Shown: one piece after another, positions 7,252-13,511 of the stretch
How positions within the stretch are numbered: the first letter of the stretch is position 1
How the letters are laid out: every line of letters begins with the position of its first letter
Source: an uncultured Oscillospiraceae bacterium
GTDB taxonomy: Bacteria; Bacillota; Clostridia; Oscillospirales; Ruminococcaceae
NCBI GenBank assembly: GCA_910578965.1
Contig: CAJTSP010000012.1
Coordinates: 4,588 to 34,375 of the forward strand
Direction of reading: 5' to 3'
Length of the DNA stretch: 29,788 bases
Translations under genes and position numbers: made by a program
Notes under the pieces: model-generated
The model's input: only the letters and a program-made list of their open reading frames with translations
Told to the model about the DNA's origin: nothing
The model's database searches: none

Positions 7252-8292
7252 TTAGCTGGCCTGGATCTGGGCAATCAGCTCGGAAAGATCGTTTGCCCGG
7301 CCAAACTCCTCAAACACAGGGGTCACCGCCTGGATGATGGGCTGCTTGTCGATATCCACAATGGTCAGGCCAAAATCGTTGACCATGCTGTCCTCGGCTT
7401 CCTTGCCGTAATCCGCCTCAAGCTGCCGCGCTTTTGGGGTGATCTCCTCGATTGCGCGCAGCAGGGCTTCCTGAAGCTCCGGGTCAAGGGCGGCGAAGGC
7501 ATCCCCGTTGATAAACAGCGGGCGTACCGTGATCTCGTGCTCGGTGCGGGTCAGATAAGGCGCTACCTCGTAAAACTTGGCCGAGAGGATGCTGGGCATC
7601 TCGTTTTCCATGCCGTCGCACAGCCCGGCAGACAGAGCCGAGTAGGTCTCGCCAAAGGCGATCTCCACCGGCTGGCAGCCCGCGGCCTCCCACACCTTGA
7701 ACTTGAGCTCCGAGGCGGCCAGGCGCAGCTTAAAGCCATTGAGGTCGCTTGCCGTTTCCACCGGGGCCTTTACGGCCAGCACATTGCGGGTGGAGCCGCC
7801 CCAGTAGGCGAGGATCCGCAGCCCGCTCTCCTCCTCGATCATCCGGGCGTATTCCTGGCCGGGCTCACCGTCCAGCGCGGTCTCCCACTGGGCCTTGTCG
7901 CTGAACAAAAAGGGCAGGGCAAACAGCTCCAGCTTTTTGCAGAAGGTGGTGCCCACCGAGGGGTCGGCAACACAGAGGTCCAGGGTGCCTTGCTTTACCT
8001 GCTCCAGCAGCTCGGCCTCGGTGCCGAGGGTGGAGTCCGGGTAGTTGACCAAAACCAGCCGGCCGCCCGAGTACTGTTCCACCAGGGCTGCCAGTTCATC
8101 GATGGCGGTGTTCCAGGGGTGGGCCGAGGCCATGGCGTTGCCGATTTTAAGGGTAACGGTATCCCCGGCCGGGGCGTCGCTGCCGCCGGCAGAAGCAGGG
8201 GAGGAGGCCGCCGGAGAGGCGGGCGTGCCGCCGCAGGCCGCAAGGCCCAGGGCCAGCGCAAGGGCAACAAATACGCAGAGCATCTTTTTCAT
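7252..8292 (-). CDS. dctP: TRAP transporter substrate-binding lipoprotein DctP
   Basis: A 346-aa extracytoplasmic solute receptor of the DctP family, anchored as a lipoprotein. The signal peptide ends in the lipobox LAAC with Cys20, followed by an Ala/Ser/Pro-rich linker (about 21-44). The mature domain shows the family blocks LNGFKLRL (185-191), whose Arg190 corresponds to the carboxylate-binding arginine, and FGETYSALSAGLCDGMENE (213-231). AAAAGGAG precedes the ATG. The gene lies 28 bp after the cycloisomerase-like gene and 66 bp before dctQ on the same strand, so it is part of one operon. The conserved Arg predicts a carboxylate ligand. Which acid cannot be read from the sequence. Confidence 0.94.
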   Translation of the reverse strand: MKKMLCVFVALALALGLAACGGTPASPAASSPASAGGSDAPAGDTVTLKIGNAMASAHPWNTAIDELAALVEQYSGGRLVLVNYPDSTLGTEAELLEQVKQGTLDLCVADPSVGTTFCKKLELFALPFLFSDKAQWETALDGEPGQEYARMIEEESGLRILAYWGGSTRNVLAVKAPVETASDLNGFKLRLAASELKFKVWEAAGCQPVEIAFGETYSALSAGLCDGMENEMPSILSAKFYEVAPYLTRTEHEITVRPLFINGDAFAALDPELQEALLRAIEEITPKARQLEADYGKEAEDSMVNDFGLTIVDIDKQPIIQAVTPVFEEFGRANDLSELIAQIQAS

Positions 8293-8320
8293 GTTGTTTT
8301 CTCCTTTTCATAGTTTAAGT

Positions 8321-9469
8321 TTAATGGTTGATGCAATATTTTTCCAGAACCGAACGGTTCACATCCACACCAATGCCGGGCGCCTGCGGGACAAGCACAT
8401 ACCCATCCCTGAATTCGATGCCGTCATAGATCAGATCCAGTCGGAAGGGATGGCTGGACTGGTCGTACTCCAAAAGAGGCTCCATTGGCCTGCTGCACAG
8501 GGGGGCAGGGGGGAGAGTTGCAATAAATTGGAGAGACGCTGCCAACCCGATGCCGCTGCCCCATACGTGGGGGATCAGCATGGCGTTGTAGGCCTGGCAG
8601 AGGGCGGCGATTTTTTTGCACTCGGTAAAGCCGCCGCAGCTACAAAGGTCGGGCTGGTAAATGTCCAGCGCGCCCTTGGACAGCCAATCCTTGTAGGCGA
8701 TCTTGCCAAAAATCTCCTCTCCCGCTGCAAGGTAGCTTCCGGTCAGGTTGCGCAGGGCTGCATACCCTGCGGCATCCTCGGGCGCCAGCAGCTCCTCAAA
8801 AAATTCCAATTGTACGTCCTCAAGATCCAGCAGCAGGCGGCGGGCGGGGGCCTGGCTGTAGGCGCTGTTGAAATCGCACATCAGCAATACGTCGTATCCA
8901 ACCGCCTCGCGTACCGCCCGGATATATTCCTCATCCTCCCGCACCCCGAAGCCGGCCTTGAGCTTCATGCCCCCAAAGCCCCTTTCGAGATACCCCTGCG
9001 CTTCCCTTACCGCATCAAGAGGATAGTGTCCGCCCTTTTTGCGGTAAAAACCCGTGGCATAGGCTTTTACCCGGCTGCGGAACTGCCCGCCCAGCAGGTT
9101 GCAGACCGGCTGGCCCAGGTGCCGGCCAATCGCATCCCACAGCGCAATGTCCAGCCCGCTTAAGGCGTTTACAGCCGCGCCCTGCTGGCCAAAGGGCCGG
9201 CAAAGGTTGTACAGCTCCTCCCAGAGCACCTCTGCCTCAAAGATACTCCGGCCAACCACATAAGGCGCAAAGCAGTGCTCCACAAAAGCTGCGGCAAGCT
9301 GCGGCGGCTGCATCCCGTGGCACATGCACTCGCCAAACCCGCTTTCGCCGTCGGCACAAACTACCTCCACAATTACCGAGCTGCGGCGGTAGACCCACCC
9401 CTGCGAAAAGGCAAAGGGCTCCTGCAGCGGCGCCTGGATGACGTGGGCCAGTACCTGTTTGATGGTCAT
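8321..9469 (-). CDS. Enolase-superfamily enzyme, galactarolactone cycloisomerase (Gci)-like
   Basis: A 382-aa mandelate racemase/muconate lactonizing enzyme relative. The N-terminal capping domain (1-125) has the ALSGLDIALWD helix. The barrel carries the KxK pair K169/K171 (MKLKAGFG), metal ligands D199 (CDFN), E225 (FEE) and E251 (GEE), and the D274/H301 dyad (YQPDLCSCGG and PHVWGSGIG). The C-terminal half (HVWGSGIGLAASLQF, then MEPLLEYDQSSHPFR) closely resembles, from memory, Agrobacterium D-galactarolactone cycloisomerase, which opens sugar lactones during pectin-sugar oxidation. A racemase or acid-sugar dehydratase remains possible. AAAAGGAG precedes the ATG. The gene is first in the operon with dctPQM, behind a palindromic operator, so enzyme and importer probably share a substrate. 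Confidence 0.82.
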   Translation of the reverse strand: MTIKQVLAHVIQAPLQEPFAFSQGWVYRRSSVIVEVVCADGESGFGECMCHGMQPPQLAAAFVEHCFAPYVVGRSIFEAEVLWEELYNLCRPFGQQGAAVNALSGLDIALWDAIGRHLGQPVCNLLGGQFRSRVKAYATGFYRKKGGHYPLDAVREAQGYLERGFGGMKLKAGFGVREDEEYIRAVREAVGYDVLLMCDFNSAYSQAPARRLLLDLEDVQLEFFEELLAPEDAAGYAALRNLTGSYLAAGEEIFGKIAYKDWLSKGALDIYQPDLCSCGGFTECKKIAALCQAYNAMLIPHVWGSGIGLAASLQFIATLPPAPLCSRPMEPLLEYDQSSHPFRLDLIYDGIEFRDGYVLVPQAPGIGVDVNRSVLEKYCINH

Positions 9470-9488
9470 AGATAATCGACTCCTTTTG

Positions 9489-9513
9489 ATATAACATATA
9501 TTATATGTTATAT
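9489..9513. promoter_or_regulatory. 25-bp palindromic operator before the cycloisomerase-like gene
   Basis: Arms ATATAACATATA (9489-9500) and TATATGTTATAT (9502-9513) are perfect complements around one T. The minus strand carries TATAAT at 9505-9500 inside the palindrome, so a bound dimer would block RNA polymerase. It lies 20 bp upstream of the start codon. The FadR-type GntR regulator encoded next door is the obvious ligand (inference). Confidence 0.75.
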
Positions 9514-9744
9514 GTCATGTGTAACATTGAAAAAAGCCAAGGGGACGCAAGCGCAAGGGTGCTTAATCGCGAATGCAGCGCCTCATACGGCCGCCATGCC
9601 TTTGGGGAGCGGCGGGGAAAAGCGGAAAGCAAAGGGCCAAAAGGAAAGGCCGTCGGGAAAGGGCAGAAAAGAAAAGACGGAAAAGGAGCGGTAGGGCAAG
9701 GCGGTCCGCCTTGGGCCAAAGCGCCGCCGACCGGGCCCCGGCGT

Positions 9745-10410
9745 TTAGCCTTGGCCGTAATTCTCCTGGGTAGCGCGCAGATGATCCCGCATGGTACGGG
9801 CCGCGCGTTCGGGATCGCCCTGTGCAAGGCAGTTGAGGATGTTGCGGTGGTAGTGGTGACGTGCCTCGATGCAGTAATCTACCCGGGAGGCACGGATGAT
9901 GCTGTCGCGCAAAAGGGGGGTATAGGCGTTTACAATGGCAACAAGCAAGGGGTTGCGGGTAGAGTTGGCCAACTGGATATGAAACTGTAAATCGTTGGAA
10001 AAATAAGCGCTGTCCATAACGGAGGCATCCTCCATGCTGCGGCAGACCCGGTCCAGCACCGCAAGCTCCTCGGGGGTGATGCGCTGGGCCGCAAGGCGGG
10101 CGCAGGCCTCTTCGATAATAGCCCGCACCTCCATCAGATGGCCTGTGTTGCAGTCTCCCTTGTTGATCATATCGGTGATCGAGCGGGAAAGCACCGGTAC
10201 GCTGTTGTCCAGCACAAGCAAGCCCTTGCCATGGATCCGCTTTAGAAAGCCGCGGGTCTCAAGCGCGCGTACAGCGTCCCGCACCGTAACGCGGCTTACA
10301 TCAAACCTTTTGCACAGCTCCCCCTCGCTGGGAAGATAGTTGTTGGCGTCGTATTCCTTGTTGAGGATCATTTGCTCGATCTGGCACTGTGTACGCTCGA
10401 CCAAGGTCAA
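9745..10410 (-). CDS. FadR-subfamily GntR transcriptional regulator
   Basis: A 221-aa regulator with an N-terminal winged helix (YLPSEGELCKRFDVSRVTVRDAVRALE, key S-E-L and SRVTVR residues) and an all-helical FCD effector domain. The FCD metal/ligand pattern is visible as EVRAIIEEACA, NDLQFHIQLA and EARHHYHRNIL. Such proteins repress catabolic operons until an organic acid binds. An ATG at 10485 would add 25 residues, but it lies only about 4 nt after the expected transcript start. The TTG at 10410 follows GGAAAGG and gives a typical N-terminus (TLVERTQCQIEQMI), so it is preferred with moderate confidence. It is transcribed in the same direction as the operon it probably controls. Confidence 0.88.
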   Translation of the reverse strand: MTLVERTQCQIEQMILNKEYDANNYLPSEGELCKRFDVSRVTVRDAVRALETRGFLKRIHGKGLLVLDNSVPVLSRSITDMINKGDCNTGHLMEVRAIIEEACARLAAQRITPEELAVLDRVCRSMEDASVMDSAYFSNDLQFHIQLANSTRNPLLVAIVNAYTPLLRDSIIRASRVDYCIEARHHYHRNILNCLAQGDPERAARTMRDHLRATQENYGQG

Positions 10411-10495
10411 TCTAAAAACCCGCCTTTCCGGTTTGGCACAGAGGGGACAATCCAGCCTGCACAAGGCCCGTGTAAACGGCAGCATACAGGATGTA

Positions 10496-10524
10496 CTTAT
10501 AATATATCATATAAGATAAAACAA
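10496..10524 (-). promoter_or_regulatory. gntR promoter overlapping a quasi-palindrome
   Basis: On the minus strand TTGTTT (10524-10519) and TATAAG (10501-10496) are separated by 17 bp. The -10 lies in the quasi-palindrome 10496-10515, whose outer CTTATA/TATAAG arms are perfect and whose centre is AT-rich. It resembles the operator at 9489-9513, which suggests autoregulation. Confidence 0.55.
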
Positions 10525-10625
10525 GCAAAGAGGAAAATCCAACAAAGTTTCTCCCAAAAATTTGGCGAGGATGCAACAGTCCCCGGCCGTAAAAAGGCAA
10601 ACATGCCTGATACCGCAAAATCTGC

Positions 10626-10654
10626 TTGACAAACACCCGGCGCTCCCGTATAAT
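10626..10654 (+). promoter_or_regulatory. Consensus sigma-A promoter for the tRNA unit
   Basis: TTGACA (10626-10631) and TATAAT (10649-10654) are both perfect consensus with an exact 17-bp spacer. It lies 45 nt before tRNA-Met and should drive strong transcription of both tRNA genes. Confidence 0.92.
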
Positions 10655-10699
10655 ATAGAAGCGCTTTTGTGCAGATGGGAAATCTCTCACAACAGATGT

Positions 10700-10776
10700 G
10701 GCGGTATAGCTCAGTTGGCTAGAGCATTCGGTTCATACCCGAAGTGTCACCGGTTCGAATCCAGTTACCGCTACCA
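10700..10776 (+). tRNA. tRNA-Met (CAT), elongator type
   Basis: 77 nt including an encoded CCA end. D stem GCTC/GAGC, anticodon arm TTCGG-TTCATAC-CCGAA with anticodon CAT, and T loop TTCGAAT are all visible. The anticodon stem is that of an elongator, lacking the initiator's three GC pairs. Two oddities: the first acceptor pair is G-T, and the T stem ACCGG/CCAGT contains a C-A mismatch. A CAT anticodon could also belong to a lysidine-modified tRNA-Ile; the D-arm and anticodon arm look more like Met. Confidence 0.93.
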
Positions 10777-10777
10777 C

Positions 10778-10860
10778 AATACAGGGTTTTGCTAAAATAC
10801 TTGGGGGTCGCCTGCAATCGCGGGCGAAAGATGCTTGTTGTTTTAGCCAAACCCTGTATT
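10778..10860. repeat. Long hairpin element between the two tRNA genes
   Basis: Arms of 20 nt at 10778-10797 and 10841-10860 are complementary at 19 of 20 positions (AATACAGGG...CCCTGTATT). Inside, TCGCCTGC and GCGGGCGA form a second stem around AATC. The whole spacer between the tRNAs is thus one two-tier hairpin of 83 nt, starting 1 nt after the tRNA-Met CCA. It may act in processing of the dicistronic precursor or be a small insertion element. Confidence 0.7.
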
Positions 10861-10865
10861 TATCC

Positions 10866-10940
10866 GGCCCGATGGTCAAGCGGTCAAGACATCGCCCTTT
10901 CACGGCGGTAACCCGGGTTCGATTCCCGGTCGGGTCACCA
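10866..10940 (+). tRNA. tRNA-Glu (TTC)
   Basis: 75 nt with encoded CCA. Acceptor GGCCCGA/TCGGGTC, anticodon arm CGCC-CTTTCAC-GGCG with anticodon TTC, T arm CCGGG-TTCGATT-CCCGG. All stems pair well. It is cotranscribed with tRNA-Met and followed by a strong terminator. Confidence 0.95.
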
Positions 10941-10943
10941 CGT

Positions 10944-10979
10944 CGCCGCAAGCGTCATATCGCTTGCGGCGGTTTTTTT
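10944..10979 (+). terminator. tRNA-Glu terminator
   Basis: CGCCGCAAGCG (10944-10954) pairs perfectly with CGCTTGCGGCG (10961-10971) around TCATAT, followed by G and seven T residues. A textbook intrinsic terminator 3 nt after the tRNA. The same stem recurs at 11208-11239. Confidence 0.92.
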
Positions 10980-11076
10980 GTCAAAACCACCGCGCGCTCA
11001 TTCTGCTGCGGCTCCTTTTCCCCGCGAAACTTTGCTTTGCAAACTTTCGCGGGGGCCCCGCGGCCCTGCGGGCCGC
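10949..11076 (+). repeat. ~128-bp direct repeat, copy 1
   Basis: This runs from CAAGCGTCATATCGCTTGCG to CCTGCGGGCCGC and recurs at 11210-11336 with a few substitutions and one T fewer. It contains the terminator stem, a complementary pair GGTTTT/AAAACC, a stem CCCCGCGAAA/TTTCGCGGGG around a 15-nt loop, and GCGGCCC/GGGCCGC. The unit is a string of hairpins with no coding signal. Confidence 0.85.
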
Positions 11077-11098
11077 TAAAATGGACTGCGCTCCATTC

Positions 11099-11127
11099 AA
11101 AAAGCCCGGTCGAAAGACCGGGCTTTT
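11099..11127. terminator. GAAA-tetraloop hairpin
   Basis: AAAAGCCCGGTC (11100-11111) pairs with GACCGGGCTTTT (11116-11127) around GAAA. A stable stem with A/T flanks on both sides, usable as a terminator in either direction. It sits between the two repeat copies. Confidence 0.6.
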
Positions 11128-11207
11128 CTCATACCGCTTCGTCATTCCTCCTTTTCCCCACGGGGCTTTGCTATGCAAATCCCCGCGGGGGCCCCGCAGG
11201 CCGTTTT

Positions 11208-11239
11208 CGCAAGCGTCATATCGCTTGCGGCGGTTTTTT
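11208..11239 (+). terminator. Second copy of the tRNA-type terminator
   Basis: CGCAAGCG (11208-11215) and CGCTTGCG (11222-11229) around TCATAT, followed by GCGG and six T residues. It duplicates the tRNA-Glu terminator as part of the direct repeat but follows no gene of its own. Confidence 0.7.
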
Positions 11240-11336
11240 GTCAAAACCACCGCGCGCTTATTCTGCTGCGGCTCCTTTTCCCCACGAAACTTTGCTTTGC
11301 AAATTTTCGCAGGGGCCCCGCGGCCCTGCGGGCCGC
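11210..11336 (+). repeat. ~127-bp direct repeat, copy 2
   Basis: Second copy of the unit at 10949-11076, offset by 261 bp. Differences include CTCATT to CTTATT, CCCCGCG to CCCCACG, and CTTTCGCGGG to TTTTCGCAGG. The changes weaken the internal CCCCGCGAAA stem, so copy 2 appears to be the degenerating one. Confidence 0.85.
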
Positions 11337-11347
11337 CTCCTGCAAGC

Positions 11348-11387
11348 AAATCCGAACCTTGTGCCGGTCGGCGGAGGGTTCGGATTT
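11348..11387. terminator. Hairpin downstream of lysR
   Basis: AAATCCGAACC (11348-11358) and GGTTCGGATTT (11377-11387) form a perfect 11-bp stem around 18 nt. It lies 29 bp past the end of the minus-strand lysR gene and is T-flanked on both strands (better on the plus strand), so it could serve either direction. Confidence 0.55.
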
Positions 11388-11416
11388 GTTATTTATACAG
11401 GCCGCCCTGACCGCCT

Positions 11417-12358
11417 CTAATCTCCGATCTCTGCCAAAAAGGCCTGGGAGCTCTTTAGGATCTCGTCCACCAGCAATTGGAGCTCCGGGTGCCGGCGGCA
11501 GGCCCGTTTGGAATAAAACAGGCAGAAATCTCCATTGCCGCAGTCGTTTGCGAAGGGGACGCTGGTCAGCTTCCCGGTACGGATCCCCTCATACCGCTTC
11601 AGCACCGGATAGTAGGCAAGGCCGTACACGTCGCTGTGGGTCTCCACCATTTTGACGATGCTGTCCACCGACTCCGAACGGATTAACTGTTTGGAAGAAA
11701 CAACGGGGATCAGCCAGTCCAGCAGGGGGACAAGGGCCGCAGCGGGGGCCTCCGTACTTGAGCGAAGCGCGCAGAAATCCCGCTTCAGATCCTCCGGGGT
11801 GACCGAGCTGCGGGCGGCCAGCTCACTTTGGGCGTTGAGCAGGCAATGGTATGCGCCCCGGAAGAGGATCGCCGGAGGATTCCCCTGCAGTTTGCTGTAG
11901 GACGCCACCGGGTTTTTTGGTCCGCAGACAAACAGCGCCAGGGCGGGCTGCTCGATATCCTGGGAGATATACTGCTCAGGCGCAGCGCATACCTCGCTGC
12001 AGATCCGCACGGTGGGGTAGCGTTTTTTGAATTTCAGGATCACATCCGGAAGCAGGAAGTTTGGAAAGGAATATTGGATGTAGATATTGACCGCCTGCAG
12101 GGCACGCTGTTGGGAAAGGGTGAGCCAGCCGTTGTAATAGGACACGATCTGCTTTGCCTCCGGCAGGATCTTTTCGCCCGCCTCGGTCAGCCGGATGCCT
12201 GCGTTGTCGCGGTCAAACAGGCGGCAGTTGATCTCCTCCTCAAAGAGCTTGAGGGCCTTGGTCAGGCTGGGCTGGGCAATATACAGCTTTTGCGCGGCCT
12301 CGTTGATGGAGCGGGATTCGGCCAGGGTGATGAAGTATTCTAGGGTCTTCAGCTTCAT
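11417..12358 (-). CDS. LysR-family transcriptional regulator
   Basis: A 313-aa LysR-type regulator. The N-terminal helix-turn-helix is clear (LKTLEYFITLAESRSINEAAQKLYIAQPSLTKAL, residues 3-36, with S-x-N-x-A-A and QPSLTK). Then come the linker helix and a two-lobed periplasmic-binding-like effector domain (about 90-305). GGAGG lies 7 nt before the ATG. It is transcribed away from the URO-D/desulfidase/carrier operon, 139 bp apart, the usual layout in which a LysR protein activates its divergent neighbour and represses itself. A dyad ATAGC-N12-GCTAT lies in the shared gap. The effector is unknown; if the operon model is right it could be the carrier's substrate or a sulfur compound. Confidence 0.92.
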   Translation of the reverse strand: MKLKTLEYFITLAESRSINEAAQKLYIAQPSLTKALKLFEEEINCRLFDRDNAGIRLTEAGEKILPEAKQIVSYYNGWLTLSQQRALQAVNIYIQYSFPNFLLPDVILKFKKRYPTVRICSEVCAAPEQYISQDIEQPALALFVCGPKNPVASYSKLQGNPPAILFRGAYHCLLNAQSELAARSSVTPEDLKRDFCALRSSTEAPAAALVPLLDWLIPVVSSKQLIRSESVDSIVKMVETHSDVYGLAYYPVLKRYEGIRTGKLTSVPFANDCGNGDFCLFYSKRACRRHPELQLLVDEILKSSQAFLAEIGD

Positions 12359-12380
12359 AGCGGCACCTCCGTCCGGGGGT

Positions 12381-12402
12381 ATAGCTTTTTTCTATATGCT
12401 AT
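12381..12402. promoter_or_regulatory. Candidate LysR binding dyad
   Basis: ATAGC (12381-12385) and GCTAT (12398-12402) are complementary around 12 AT-rich nucleotides, 22 bp from the lysR start, similar in size to the T-N11-A boxes of LysR sites. A possible -10 for the plus-strand operon, TATGAT, lies at 12434-12439 without a good -35, as expected for an activator-dependent promoter. Confidence 0.5.
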
Positions 12403-12497
12403 GACATTTACATATTACCTAAAAATCTTACTCTATGATACCCTGAATGTAACGAAGATGTCAAATCCGAACATTTCAGGAAGAGAGAGGTAATTGT

Positions 12498-13499
12498 ATG
12501 ACGAAGCGCGAAAGGTTTATGAAGTTTCTGGCAAATGAGCCTGTAGATCGCGTCCCGGTGGCCTTTTTCCACCATTTTTGCGGCCCTGAGCTGATGGAAA
12601 AAGGGATGGAGCTGCCCGAGGCCTTTGAGCGGAACATCGAGGGCCACCGGGAAGCCCTGGCCGTCTTTGACCCCGATGTGATCAAGGTCATGAACGACTC
12701 GCTGATGATCCTGCCCCTGGACACCTCCTTTGTAAAGAAGCCTTCTGATCTGCGGAAGATCCAGCCACCCTCTGTGCACTCCCCCTTTGGCAGGAAGACC
12801 AAGGAGCTGACCCAGCGGGTCATGGAGATCTATGAGGGCAAGGACGCCCCGATCTATGCCACCGGGTTTTCCGCCATCCGGGTGCTGCGGGGCAGCCTGG
12901 ATGGGATGACCAACCCCGACCCCCGCCTTCCCAAATGGCTGGCGGAGGACCCCGACTCGGTGTTCTGCGCCCTGGACATCCTTACCGACACCATCATTGA
13001 GTACAATGAGATGCTCCTGAAGGAGTGCGGTGTGGACGGGATGTACTTCAGCGTCCAGAACCGCAACCAGTATTTCCCCGACGAGATGTTTACCAGGTTC
13101 GTCACCCCCTCCGATTTGCGGATCATGGAACACGCCAATAAGCTCAGCGCCATGAACCTGCTGCACATCTGCGGCTTTACCGGCGCCCGCAACAATCTGG
13201 AGCTGTTCAAAAACTATCCCGCCGCGGCCTATAACATTGCCGTATATGCGGAAAAGGTCTCCCTCAGCGAGGGCAGGAAGGTCTTTGGCGGCAAGCCCGT
13301 CTTTGGCGGCTTTGCCCAGGACGGCATCATTGACAAGGGAAGCAGGGAAGAGGTGAGGGAGGCGACCTGGAAGATCCTGGATGAATGCGGCCAGGTGGGC
13401 ATTATGATCGGCGCCGACTGCACCGTTCCCTACAACATTGATGATGACCGCTTCAACTGGGTCCGTGACGCCGCCATTGAATACGCCGAGAAACACTAA
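12498..13499 (+). CDS. URO-D superfamily (MtaA/MtbA-like) zinc protein
   Basis: A 333-aa protein of the uroporphyrinogen decarboxylase fold. It starts with the family hallmark KRERFMKFLANEPVDRVPV. The probable zinc ligands of methylcobamide:CoM-type methyltransferases are present: H223-x-C225 in LLHICGF and a late C308 in GADCTVP. True HemE substrate-binding arginines are not apparent, and no other haem gene is nearby, so porphyrin decarboxylation is unlikely. H-x-C...C zinc sites in this superfamily activate thiols for alkyl transfer. No corrinoid protein is encoded in the window, so the methyl or alkyl donor is unknown. The stop codon is embedded in the ribosome site of the next gene, showing tight coupling to the CyuA-like lyase. 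Function in thiol or S-alkyl metabolism is inference. Confidence 0.85.
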   Translation: MTKRERFMKFLANEPVDRVPVAFFHHFCGPELMEKGMELPEAFERNIEGHREALAVFDPDVIKVMNDSLMILPLDTSFVKKPSDLRKIQPPSVHSPFGRKTKELTQRVMEIYEGKDAPIYATGFSAIRVLRGSLDGMTNPDPRLPKWLAEDPDSVFCALDILTDTIIEYNEMLLKECGVDGMYFSVQNRNQYFPDEMFTRFVTPSDLRIMEHANKLSAMNLLHICGFTGARNNLELFKNYPAAAYNIAVYAEKVSLSEGRKVFGGKPVFGGFAQDGIIDKGSREEVREATWKILDECGQVGIMIGADCTVPYNIDDDRFNWVRDAAIEYAEKH

Positions 13500-13511
13500 G
13501 GAGAGAATGCC

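Larger units (their letters stand above)
10977..11416. other. Repeat and hairpin array after tRNA-Glu
   Basis: About 440 bp without a credible gene. It consists of the two ~128-bp repeat copies, a third degenerate partial copy (about 11145-11203, sharing CTCCTTTTCCCC, TTTGCT and GCAAA plus GGGGCCCCGC), and separate hairpins at 11099-11127 and 11348-11387. The open reading frames that cross it are by-products of the repeats. Confidence 0.7.

Noticed and set aside
10949..11336. CRISPR-like array
   Set aside because: Only two long, hairpin-containing copies with one spacer-like segment and no cas genes; not a CRISPR.
10964..11410. Open reading frames of 148-182 aa across the repeats after tRNA-Glu
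   Set aside because: They arise from the duplicated hairpin units, have repeated Pro/Arg/Cys-rich content and no ribosome sites.
12498..13499. Uroporphyrinogen decarboxylase HemE for haem synthesis
   Set aside because: The MtaA-type zinc ligands and the absence of haem genes or obvious HemE active-site motifs favour a non-porphyrin member of the superfamily.
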